Assembly (NCBI GenBank): GCA_023399295.1
Contig: JAEWQF010000061.1
Coordinates: forward strand, 1-46,087
DNA: 46,087 bases
Source: Bacteroidota bacterium
GTDB lineage: Bacteria > Bacteroidota > Bacteroidia > Bacteroidales > Dysgonomonadaceae
Direction of reading: 5' to 3'
Part shown: positions 18,104 through 26,044 of the stretch, one piece after another
Numbering within the stretch: position 1 is the stretch's first letter
Layout of the letters: each line of letters opens with the position of its first letter
Position numbers and translations under genes: made by a program
Notes under the pieces: generated by a model
What the model was told of the DNA's origin: nothing
The model's database searches: none
The model's input: only the letters and a program-made list of their open reading frames with translations

Positions 18104-19369
18104 ATGACAGATATTTTTGAGAGACTGAAACGCGTCAGCGGTCCTTTGGAACAGTACCGACAGAAAGCTGACGGTTATTTCGCGTTCCCCGAACTGGAGG
18201 GAGAAATTGGACCCCACATGCGCTTTCAGGGCAGGGAGATGATCACATGGAGCCTGAACAACTACCTGGGGCTGGCCAACCATCCCGAGGTACGGAAGGC
18301 GGATGCGGAGGCTGCCGCAGCGTGGGGTATGGCCTACCCCATGGGTGCCCGCATGATGTCGGGACAGACCAGATACCACCGTGAGCTGGAAGAGAAGCTG
18401 GCCCGTTTCGAGAAAAAGGAAGCCGCCTACCTGCTCAATTACGGCTATCAGGGGATGGTCTCGATCATCGACTCGCTGGTGTCACGCAACGATGTGATCG
18501 TCTACGACTCCGAGTCGCATGCCTGCATCATGGATGGCATCTTCCTCCACAAGGCGAAGGGAGGCAAGAGCTTCGTCTTCCCGCACAATGACATGGAACG
18601 GTGCGGCAAGATGCTCGGCTTCGCCACTGCCAAGGCGGAAGAGAACGGTGGCGGCATCCTGGTGATCACCGAGGGGGTGTTCGGCATGTCGGGCGACCTG
18701 GGCAACCTGCCGGGCATCGTACAGCTGCGGGAGAAATACAACTTCCGACTGATGATCGACGATGCACACGGCTTCGGCACGATGGGTGAGACCGGTGCGG
18801 GTGCCAGCGAGCACTTCGGCTTGATGGACGAGGTAGACATCTACTTCGGCACCTTCGCCAAGTCGATGGCGGGCATCGGTGCCTTTGTCGCCTCCGAGAA
18901 GGCGATCATCGACTCGCTGAAATACAACATGCGGTCGCAGATCTTCGCCAAATCACTCCCCATGCCCATGGTGATGGGTGCCCTCAAACGCCTTGAGATC
19001 ATCCAGTCGGAGCCACAGCTCCGCGAGAATCTCTGGAAGGTGGCCCGGGCGCTGCAGGAGGGACTGGTAGCCGAAGGATTCGACATCGGCAACACCGAGT
19101 CGCCGGTGACACCGGTCTACTTCAGCGGTTCCGTACCGGAGGGGACCAACATCGTGATCGACCTGCGTGAGAATCATGGCATCTTCTGCTCCATCGTGGT
19201 CTACCCGGTAGTACCCAAAGGGGTGCTGATGCTGCGTCTGATCCCTACGGCCTCACATACGCTGGCGGAGGTGGAACGCACCATCGAGGTATTCAAGGTG
19301 ATCAAGCAGAACCTGGAGGAGGGCCGGTATCAGTCGGATGAGATGCGATCCATGTCGGTAAACGCGTAA
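18104..19369 (+). CDS. capB: Cysteate fatty acyltransferase (CapB-like alpha-oxoamine synthase)
   Basis: The 421-residue PLP enzyme belongs to the KBL/serine palmitoyltransferase family: NNYLGLANHP near the start, IDDAHGFGTMG, and the PLP lysine K253 in GTFAKSMAG. Known members use glycine, serine, alanine or cysteate plus an acyl thioester. The neighbouring cysteate-synthase-like and SDR genes complete the set described for capnine synthesis in Capnocytophaga (CapA, CapB, CapC), so cysteate is the likely substrate and 3-dehydrocapnine the product. A sphingolipid-type serine palmitoyltransferase is the alternative. The symbol is assigned by context and similarity. Confidence 0.82.
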   Translation: MTDIFERLKRVSGPLEQYRQKADGYFAFPELEGEIGPHMRFQGREMITWSLNNYLGLANHPEVRKADAEAAAAWGMAYPMGARMMSGQTRYHRELEEKLARFEKKEAAYLLNYGYQGMVSIIDSLVSRNDVIVYDSESHACIMDGIFLHKAKGGKSFVFPHNDMERCGKMLGFATAKAEENGGGILVITEGVFGMSGDLGNLPGIVQLREKYNFRLMIDDAHGFGTMGETGAGASEHFGLMDEVDIYFGTFAKSMAGIGAFVASEKAIIDSLKYNMRSQIFAKSLPMPMVMGALKRLEIIQSEPQLRENLWKVARALQEGLVAEGFDIGNTESPVTPVYFSGSVPEGTNIVIDLRENHGIFCSIVVYPVVPKGVLMLRLIPTASHTLAEVERTIEVFKVIKQNLEEGRYQSDEMRSMSVNA

Positions 19370-19418
19370 GCCGCCCGACAGGAGGAAGCCTCATTCTTTC
19401 AAAAAAAAAGGAGATTCG

Positions 19419-20744
19419 ATGCTTAGAGTCAAGATACAGCACAAGTATCACCTGAAGTGCACGCAGTGTGGTCATGTGACACCCAACTTCTGGACCTGGT
19501 TCGACCAGGGACAGCAATGCCCCGGCTGTGGCAGCAAACACTCCGAGGTATGGTACAACCGTCGCTACCAGCGGCTGGCACGCATCATGCACCGTAAGCC
19601 CGACAGCTTCTGGCACTACTTCCCCTTCCTGCCACTGTTGCGCCGGCGCCACATCATTTCACGCAACGAGGGTGCTGTGCCGGTAGAACGATGGAGCTTC
19701 CTCGAAGTTTTTGCCCGTGAGCAGTATGGCCTCGACATCAAGGTGCATGTCTACCGGAACGATCTGAACGGGGGCACCGGCACCTTTAAGGATCCGGCAG
19801 CCTCCATGGCGGCCAGCCTGTTCAACGAGCTGGGCATCAAGCAATACTGCATCGCCTCCACCGGTAATTCGGCAACAGCTTATGCCAAATACCTCTCCAT
19901 GGCGAAGGTAAACTGCTCCGTCTTCATGCCGGAAGATGCCATCAAGACCTCCGAGGCGACAATCAGCTCGTTCGGACAACAGGTGTTCCGTGTGAAGGGC
20001 GACTATGCCCGTGCCAAGGAGATCGCCGCCGGTTATGCGAAGATCCACAACATTCCCATGTCGACGGGCAACATCGACCCCATCCGTGTGGAGGCGAAGA
20101 AGACCATGGTGTTCGAATGGCTGCGCCAGATGGATCAGTTCCCCGATGTCTACATCCAGGCAGTGAGTGGGGGTACCGGTCCCATTGCCATCGACAAGGG
20201 GATCAGGGAGATCAGCCACATCTACCCGCAACTGCGGAATCCCCGGTTCCTGCTGGTGCAAAGTGATGGCTGCGACCCGATGGTGCAAGCCTGGGAACAG
20301 GCGGAGGCCAACGGCTTCCCCACAGGGTTCGAGCAACAGTACCCGGTGATCGACAATCCCACCACAGAGATCCCCACGCTTGCAACAGGCAACCCGGCCA
20401 GCTACCCCCTCATCGCGAAGCTGGTGAAGCAGTCGGGTGGCGCCTTCCTCCGTATGAAGGAAGAGAAGCTGGTGGCGGTGGGCAAGCTTACCGCCTACGA
20501 ACAGAAGGTGATTCCCGGCCCCGCCTCAGCGGTCTGTCTGGCCGGTTTTTTCGTCGCCCTGCGGAAAAACCTGATCAAGGATGGTGAGACGGTGCTGATC
20601 AACATTGGTGAGGGGCCCAACCGTGCTCCGCTCTTCCTGGAACAGATGATCTACACCTCACACAATGTGAGCCATGTGGATGAGTGCGCCCCCCACTCCA
20701 TTGACGACTATCGCAGAGCGCTCTGGAACGAAGTACTGGAATAA
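19419..20744 (+). CDS. capA: Cysteate synthase (CapA-like, threonine-synthase fold)
   Basis: The 441-residue fold-type II PLP enzyme starts with a zinc ribbon (C14, C17, C34, C37). A threonine-synthase-like catalytic domain follows with the PLP lysine K124 in GTGTFKDPAAS, ASTGNSATAYAKY, and the phosphate-binding loop SGGTGP. In capnine-producing Bacteroidota this family makes L-cysteate from O-phospho-L-serine and sulfite. Genuine threonine synthase is an alternative, but the position between capB and an SDR reductase argues for cysteate. AAAGGAG lies six bases before the ATG, an unusually good Shine-Dalgarno for this phylum. Confidence 0.82.
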   Translation: MLRVKIQHKYHLKCTQCGHVTPNFWTWFDQGQQCPGCGSKHSEVWYNRRYQRLARIMHRKPDSFWHYFPFLPLLRRRHIISRNEGAVPVERWSFLEVFAREQYGLDIKVHVYRNDLNGGTGTFKDPAASMAASLFNELGIKQYCIASTGNSATAYAKYLSMAKVNCSVFMPEDAIKTSEATISSFGQQVFRVKGDYARAKEIAAGYAKIHNIPMSTGNIDPIRVEAKKTMVFEWLRQMDQFPDVYIQAVSGGTGPIAIDKGIREISHIYPQLRNPRFLLVQSDGCDPMVQAWEQAEANGFPTGFEQQYPVIDNPTTEIPTLATGNPASYPLIAKLVKQSGGAFLRMKEEKLVAVGKLTAYEQKVIPGPASAVCLAGFFVALRKNLIKDGETVLINIGEGPNRAPLFLEQMIYTSHNVSHVDECAPHSIDDYRRALWNEVLE

Positions 20745-20840
20745 GTTTGTATGTTATTCGGTTCATACGTTCGTACCTTGTGACAGGTCTCTTACAATAA
20801 TAGCTGATAACTGACAACTGAATGCCGAGAGCTTAATAAT

Positions 20841-21632
20841 ATGTCGACCAAACCAGTCATATGGATCACCGGCGCCTCCTCCGGTATCGGAGAGGCAACG
20901 GCTTACCGCTTCGCCCGTGAGCAAGCCAGCCTGATTCTCACGGCCACCCGTGAAGAGCGGTTGGCGGAGGTACAACTGGCGTGCATCAACCTGGGTGCTC
21001 GCTGTGCGATCCTGCCCTGCGACCTCTCCCGGCTCGATCTGCTCGACGCGGTTACAGACCGGGCTGTCGCGCTCTTCGGAAGGATCGATGTGGTGTTTCT
21101 CAATGCCGGTATCAGCCAGCGGGGCAAGGTATTGGACAACAGTCCCGCGGTGGATCGCAAGATCATGGATCTCAACTTCTTTTCTCCAACAATGATCGCA
21201 CGCCGTCTGTTGCCGTCGATGATCGCACAGGGAGGCGGCACCATTGCCGTCACCAGCAGCATCGCCGGTCGCTTCGGGTTCCCGTTGCGGTCGGCCTACG
21301 CTGCTTCAAAGTTCGCACTCTACGGCTTCTTCGAGACGTTACAGGCAGAGTATCATGACAACCGGATCCGGGTGGTGATGGTCTGTCCCGGCAGGGTGAA
21401 GACGGCAATCTCATTCAACGCACTGGAGGGTGATGGCTCGCAACATGGCAGGATGGATGAGGGTCAGCAGAAAGGGATCACGGCCGAGCAGGCAGCCCGC
21501 AAGATCGTGAAGGCGATCAAGAAACAGAAACCGGAGGTGCTGGTAGGCGGTCCCGAGCTGCTGATGGTCTACATCAAACGGTTCCTCCCTGCACTGTCAC
21601 GCAGGCTGGTGCGGCGCATCAATGCCACCTGA
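20841..21632 (+). CDS. capC: Dehydrocapnine reductase (CapC-like SDR)
   Basis: The 263-residue short-chain dehydrogenase has the cofactor motif TGASSGIG (about 9-16), NAG near residue 90, catalytic SS near 140, Y153 and K157 (YAASK). It resembles 3-ketodihydrosphingosine reductases, and in the capnine pathway the equivalent enzyme reduces 3-dehydrocapnine with NADPH. The C-terminal extension (KRFLPALSRRLVRRI) is basic and partly hydrophobic, suited to membrane contact. The function is inferred from family plus neighbours. Confidence 0.8.
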   Translation: MSTKPVIWITGASSGIGEATAYRFAREQASLILTATREERLAEVQLACINLGARCAILPCDLSRLDLLDAVTDRAVALFGRIDVVFLNAGISQRGKVLDNSPAVDRKIMDLNFFSPTMIARRLLPSMIAQGGGTIAVTSSIAGRFGFPLRSAYAASKFALYGFFETLQAEYHDNRIRVVMVCPGRVKTAISFNALEGDGSQHGRMDEGQQKGITAEQAARKIVKAIKKQKPEVLVGGPELLMVYIKRFLPALSRRLVRRINAT

Positions 21633-21689
21633 CATCTTTCGCTCCTGCTCTACAATACCAACCATCCCATGCGGACCAATCAAAAAAAT

Positions 21690-22784
21690 ATGAAACCTGA
21701 CTACAACATTGCCGGCATCCAGCAAGTGGGCATCGGGGTTGAGAACCTCTACGAAGCCTGGAAGTATTACATCGACCTGTTCGGGATGGACATCCGTATC
21801 CTGGAAGACAACAAGGTGGCTGAACTGATGCTGCCCTACACCGGTGGCAATCCACAACGGCGCCATGCCGTCATCGCGGTCAACATGCAGGGGGGTGGCG
21901 GCTTCGAGGTGTGGCAGTACGCCGAACGCAAGCCACAACGGCTCGGTTTTGAGTTGCAGATGGGTGATCTGGGGGTACTGGTCTGCAAGATCAAGAGCAG
22001 GGATGTGGGCCGTGCCTTCGACACCTTCTCCCGCAATCCACAAGCGAAGCTTGTTGGTGGACTGAACGACACCATCGGCGGCGGGCAGACCTTCTTCCTG
22101 CAGGACCCCTACGGAAACCTGTTCCAAGTGGTGCAGGATGACTATCTCTTCAAGGATGAGGGGCGGCTCACCGGCGGAGTGGCAGGCGTCACCATCGGTG
22201 TAACCGACATGGAGCGGGCGATGACCGTCTACCGTGACATCCTGGGTTATGACACGGTTGTTGCCGATGAAACGGGCATCTTCGCCGACTTTGCAGCATT
22301 GCCTGGAGGAACAGGCCGTTTTCGCAGGCGCTTGTTGGGACACTCGCAACCCAGAAAAGGGAGCTTCAGCGAGCTGTTCGGTCCTTCCCGCATCGAGCTG
22401 GTGCAGGCGCTCGAGCGCACTCCCCGGAAACTCTACGAGGGCCGCTACTGGGGCGACCCCGGTTTCATACAGGTATGCTTCGACATCCGCAACATGGAAG
22501 CGCTGGGGAAACACTGCGCCTCATTGGGACATCCCTTCACGGTCGATACCACGCAACAGTTCAGGGAAGGCAGTTCGTTCGACATGGGCGATGCAGCCGG
22601 TCAGTTCGCCTACATCGAAGACCCCGACGGCACGTTGATTGAATTTGTGGAGACGCACAAGGTGCCGCTGGTGAAGAAGCTGGGACTGGCCATCAACCTG
22701 CAACAACGGGATCCCGAGAAGCCACTCCCCCGCTGGATGCTGAAGGCGCTGCGCCTGATGCGGGTGAATCCGGATCGCTTCTGA
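21690..22784 (+). CDS. Four-module VOC protein (HPPD-like fold), iron ligands not conserved
   Basis: The 364-residue chain contains four beta-alpha-beta-beta-beta modules as in 4-hydroxyphenylpyruvate dioxygenase. The module starts read QQVGIGVENL, LGVLVCKIKS, AGVTIGVTDM and IQVCFDIRNM. In HPPD-type enzymes modules 3 and 4 each supply an iron-binding His at the start; here those places are G and Q. Only the closing Glu (LIEFVE) remains, so classical dioxygenase activity is doubtful. It follows the cap genes and may act on sulfonolipid or its precursors (inference). The ATG at 21690 is preferred to the in-frame ATG at 21669, but either is possible. Confidence 0.78.
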   Translation: MKPDYNIAGIQQVGIGVENLYEAWKYYIDLFGMDIRILEDNKVAELMLPYTGGNPQRRHAVIAVNMQGGGGFEVWQYAERKPQRLGFELQMGDLGVLVCKIKSRDVGRAFDTFSRNPQAKLVGGLNDTIGGGQTFFLQDPYGNLFQVVQDDYLFKDEGRLTGGVAGVTIGVTDMERAMTVYRDILGYDTVVADETGIFADFAALPGGTGRFRRRLLGHSQPRKGSFSELFGPSRIELVQALERTPRKLYEGRYWGDPGFIQVCFDIRNMEALGKHCASLGHPFTVDTTQQFREGSSFDMGDAAGQFAYIEDPDGTLIEFVETHKVPLVKKLGLAINLQQRDPEKPLPRWMLKALRLMRVNPDRF

Positions 22785-22794
22785 CACAATATTT

Positions 22795-22834
22795 CCGCCC
22801 TTTTTCAGTTATAACCACAATGAAAAAAGGGCGG
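22795..22834 (+). promoter_or_regulatory. Inverted repeat spanning the porP start codon
   Basis: CCGCCCTTTTTCA (22795-22807) is complementary, with one bulged base, to TGAAAAAAGGGCGG (22821-22834), with a 13-nt loop. The right arm includes the T and G of the porP ATG and the next codons, so the folded mRNA would hide the start codon. It could instead contribute to ending upstream transcription. Confidence 0.55.
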
Positions 22835-23785
22835 TTTCTTTTGCTGATGATCTGCTGTTGTGCCATTCCGCAGCTGCAGGCACAGTGGGATGCACCGGTG
22901 ACCCGTTACTGGAAGGTAAAGGGACACTACAACCCCGCCTTTGCCGGGGAGGGCGGGATGAACGCTTTGTCACTGCTCTACCGCTACCAGTGGGCCGGCA
23001 TCCAGCATGCCCCACAACGGGTGATCCTCAATGCCCATCTGCCAATCGACTTCCTGAACAGCCGACACAATGTGGGTGTGACCGGCTACAGCCTCACCGC
23101 CGGGAGGCTGCGCAACAGCCTGCTGGCGGCACAATACAACTACATACACCCCACCCGCAACGGGAACATACACCTCGGGGTGCAGGCAGGGATCCTCAAC
23201 CTCTCCTTCGATGAGGGGAGTGCCCGTATCATTGGTGGGGATGGGGAAGATGCGCCCCCCTCATACCTCGCCGACGGGGTAAAGGGAGAGGTGGCTGACC
23301 TGGGTGTCGGCATCGCCTGGCAGCACCGTCGCGGCTACGCCGGCCTGTCGCTGCTTCATCTCAACGCGCCCGGCTTCCCGGTAATGATTGACTCACTCGA
23401 CCTGCAAACCGACTCGTTGCAATCTTTCATTCCCCGCACCGTTCATTTGATGGCAGCATACAATATCCGGCTGTTTCATCCGTTAGCAATAGAACCGATG
23501 TTGTGGCTGCAGAGCGGCAACGGCACCACCCGGGTGCAGACAGCACTGCGGGCGGTGGTTGATGATCGGTTTTCGGGAGGTGTCTCATGGCGCTCCGGCG
23601 AGGGTGTGGCCTTCTTTGCAGGTTTCGAGATGGAAGGCATTGAAATTGGATATGGTTACGACCTGCACCGGCGAGGATTGGGGAAGGCCAGCCGTGGCAG
23701 CCATGAGCTGACGCTCCGCTACCGTTTCCCGGCCGGGCAGCTGCAGCCGAAACGTCATCCGCAGAAAAGCATCCGGCTGCTCTAA
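22820..23785 (+). CDS. porP: PorP/SprF family type IX secretion system outer-membrane protein
   Basis: The 321-residue protein has a signal peptide (about 1-21, cleavage near LQA-QWD), then QWDAPVTRYWKVKGHYNPAFAGEGG, characteristic of PorP/SprF (the NPA[FY]AG motif). The remainder alternates as in a beta-barrel and ends in an aromatic-poor strand region. PorP-type barrels work with the PorKN ring and with secreted T9SS clients. It lies directly upstream of porK as in Porphyromonas gingivalis. Confidence 0.92.
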   Translation: MKKGRFLLLMICCCAIPQLQAQWDAPVTRYWKVKGHYNPAFAGEGGMNALSLLYRYQWAGIQHAPQRVILNAHLPIDFLNSRHNVGVTGYSLTAGRLRNSLLAAQYNYIHPTRNGNIHLGVQAGILNLSFDEGSARIIGGDGEDAPPSYLADGVKGEVADLGVGIAWQHRRGYAGLSLLHLNAPGFPVMIDSLDLQTDSLQSFIPRTVHLMAAYNIRLFHPLAIEPMLWLQSGNGTTRVQTALRAVVDDRFSGGVSWRSGEGVAFFAGFEMEGIEIGYGYDLHRRGLGKASRGSHELTLRYRFPAGQLQPKRHPQKSIRLL

Positions 23786-23819
23786 ACGTTAACTGGTTCA
23801 TGGTTTGAGGTTAACGGTT
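23784..23819. repeat. Dyad in the porP-porK spacer
   Basis: AAACGTTAAC (23784-23793) and GTTAACGGTT (23810-23819) form a 10-bp inverted repeat with one mismatch around 16 bases. It begins at the porP stop. It could be a protein-binding dyad or a weak hairpin between porP and porK. Confidence 0.35.
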
Positions 23820-23873
23820 TAAAAACAAACTGACAACTGAGTAGTGACAGCTAATCGCAATAAAACAACATAC

Positions 23874-25292
23874 ATGAAGCGAAATTTCCTTTTTCTCTCA
23901 CTTGCACTGCTGCTGGTTACCTCCTGCGGCCGGCCGGGAATAGGCAGTGTGGGCGGCGAGCTGACCGGGGTCACCGTGGGGAGGGTATGGGACGAACCCA
24001 CCCCCTACAACATGGTGCTGGTCTCACGCGGCTCCATCACCATGGGACCCGGCGCAATCGACTCGCTCTGGGGCATCACCATCCCCACGCGGGGTATCTC
24101 GGTCGACAACTTCTGGATGGACGAAACCGAGATCACCAACTCGCAGTACAAGCAGTTTGTCTACTGGGTACGCGACTCCATCATCCGGGAGCGGATGGCC
24201 GACCCGCGTTATGCGGGTGACGACTTCTACAAGATCACCGAAGATGCCTACGGCGATCCCGTCACACCCCGCCTCAACTGGTCCATTCCCATTCCCTGGA
24301 GCCGCAACACCGAAGAGGAGGAGGCCGCCATCAACAGCCTCTACAAGATCCATCCCATCACTGGACAGAAGATGCTCGATGCCACCCAGCTCAACTACCG
24401 CTACGAGTGGTTCGATGCGGCGGAGGCGGCGCGCCGCCAACAAGAGCTCGACAGGGTGCAGGGTATCATCACTGCTGGTGACCAACAGGGAGCAGCTGAG
24501 AGGGTGATGATCTCGAAGGATACCGCATATGTGGCATTCGACGGACGGATCGTCAACGAGACCCTCACCCGCCCCCTGAGCAGCCTCTACGACTTCGTCC
24601 ACACCCGCATCGTCAACATCCACCCCGACACCACCCGCTGGGTGACCGACTTCCCCAACGCCAACAACGAAGTCTATATGCGCAATTACTTTGCACACCC
24701 CGCCTACGCCCACCATCCGGTGGTGGGTGTCAGCTGGGAACAGGCCACCGCTTTCTGCGAGTGGCGCACGATGTTCCTGCGGCGCAGCATCCGGCGGGAA
24801 GGGGTGCAGATCGAAAAATACCGGCTGCCCACCGAGGCGGAGTGGGAGCTGGCGGCACGCAATGCCAACAGCGACAGCCGCTACCCCTGGGAGACGGGCA
24901 ACGGGGAGAACGACCCCGACTGTTATCCGGCCAACTTCAACCCGGGTGAGGGAGCCTATGCGGCCGACAACCACCTGATTCCGGCAAGGGTGCGCAGCTT
25001 CCAGCCCAACCTGTTCGGACTTTACGACATGGCGGGCAATGTGGCGGAATGGACTTCCACCGCCTACAGCGGCTCCGGCCTCGAACAGATGAACGACATC
25101 AATCCGGAGTACCACTACAACGCACTGACAGACGATCCCGGCATCCTGAAGCGCAAGGTGGTGAAGGGAGGCTCCTGGAAAGACAACGCCACCTTCATCC
25201 GTTCCGATATGCGCGACGCGGAACTGCAGCACCAGGGGCGCTCCTGGATCGGTTTTCGCTGCGTGCGCACCCAGGTAGGCAGGGGAAAATAA
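23874..25292 (+). CDS. porK: T9SS ring lipoprotein PorK/GldK
   Basis: A 472-residue lipoprotein: signal peptide with lipobox LVTSC (acylated C18), then an FGE-sulfatase (SUMF1) fold. Recognisable pieces are WMDETEITNSQYKQF, VVGVSWEQATAFCEWR, YRLPTEAEWELAAR, and the end WIGFRCVR. In the T9SS, PorK binds PorN to form a large periplasmic ring under the outer membrane. The ATG at 23874 is chosen because it gives a standard lipoprotein signal; the frame is open to 23844. First of the tight porKLMN series. Confidence 0.95.
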   Translation: MKRNFLFLSLALLLVTSCGRPGIGSVGGELTGVTVGRVWDEPTPYNMVLVSRGSITMGPGAIDSLWGITIPTRGISVDNFWMDETEITNSQYKQFVYWVRDSIIRERMADPRYAGDDFYKITEDAYGDPVTPRLNWSIPIPWSRNTEEEEAAINSLYKIHPITGQKMLDATQLNYRYEWFDAAEAARRQQELDRVQGIITAGDQQGAAERVMISKDTAYVAFDGRIVNETLTRPLSSLYDFVHTRIVNIHPDTTRWVTDFPNANNEVYMRNYFAHPAYAHHPVVGVSWEQATAFCEWRTMFLRRSIRREGVQIEKYRLPTEAEWELAARNANSDSRYPWETGNGENDPDCYPANFNPGEGAYAADNHLIPARVRSFQPNLFGLYDMAGNVAEWTSTAYSGSGLEQMNDINPEYHYNALTDDPGILKRKVVKGGSWKDNATFIRSDMRDAELQHQGRSWIGFRCVRTQVGRGK

Positions 25293-25320
25293 CACAACAA
25301 AGTCATACAACAGCAATCCA

Positions 25321-26031
25321 ATGAATGCATACCACAGATACAAGAACAAGCTGGAACGCACCCTTCAATCCGAACAGGGCAAGCGCTCCATCCACTTCGC
25401 CTACAGCTTCGGCGCCGCCCTGGTGATCCTGGGCGCCATGTTCAAACTGCTCCACTTCCCCTTTGGCAATGAGATGCTCTTTATCGGGATGGTGACCGAG
25501 GTGTGTGTCTTTGTTCTCTCCGCCTTCGACACCCCCGTGCGCGATTATCCCTGGGAGCAGGTGTTTCCCGTGCTGGCGTCACAGAACCCGGAAGATCGTC
25601 CCGACTTCAACGGAGAGGCAATATCACGGCCCACATCGCTCAGAAACAATGAAGGCGGAGCAGCTGCAGGATTATTCTCCACACAGCCGGCAAAAGAAAA
25701 CAGCGCCTGGTTCCCGCACGACCTCACGGGTCAGACCGAGAACTACAACCGCCAGATGGAGCAGCTGAACAGCACGCTCTCCGGACTCAACGCCCTCTAC
25801 GAGCTCCAACTGAAGAGCATCAGTGGCCAGCTCGACACCATCGAGCAGATCAACAAGGGATTGCAGCGGTTGAAAAACAGTTACAGCGACACCCTGCCCG
25901 ATGGCACGCTGATCGGACGCGAGACCGAGCGGATGGCATCACAACTGCGTGAACTGAACGACGCCTACGCCCGCATGTTACAGGCGATGACCCTCAACCG
26001 GGGAGGGCACAGCAACCCGTCACAACCCTAA
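25321..26031 (+). CDS. porL: T9SS motor protein PorL/GldL
   Basis: The 236-residue inner-membrane protein has two transmembrane segments (about 26-44 and 52-69) with the conserved glutamate in the second (E60 in MVTEVCVFVLSAF, corresponding to the essential Glu of characterised PorL/GldL). A long cytoplasmic helical tail follows (about 140-225). PorL pentamers with PorM form the proton-driven rotary motor that powers T9SS export and, in gliding species, motility. Confidence 0.95.
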   Translation: MNAYHRYKNKLERTLQSEQGKRSIHFAYSFGAALVILGAMFKLLHFPFGNEMLFIGMVTEVCVFVLSAFDTPVRDYPWEQVFPVLASQNPEDRPDFNGEAISRPTSLRNNEGGAAAGLFSTQPAKENSAWFPHDLTGQTENYNRQMEQLNSTLSGLNALYELQLKSISGQLDTIEQINKGLQRLKNSYSDTLPDGTLIGRETERMASQLRELNDAYARMLQAMTLNRGGHSNPSQP

Positions 26032-26044
26032 ACCACCCTCCGGC

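Noticed and set aside
19419..20744. Plain threonine synthase
   Set aside because: The fold and PLP motif fit, but the neighbours (acyltransferase of the KBL/SPT family and an SDR) match the capnine route better. Kept as an alternative in the annotation.
24024..25361. 445-codon minus-strand frame opposite porK
   Set aside because: The plus strand encodes a clear PorK lipoprotein with lipobox and FGE motifs. The minus frame arises from high-GC codon bias.
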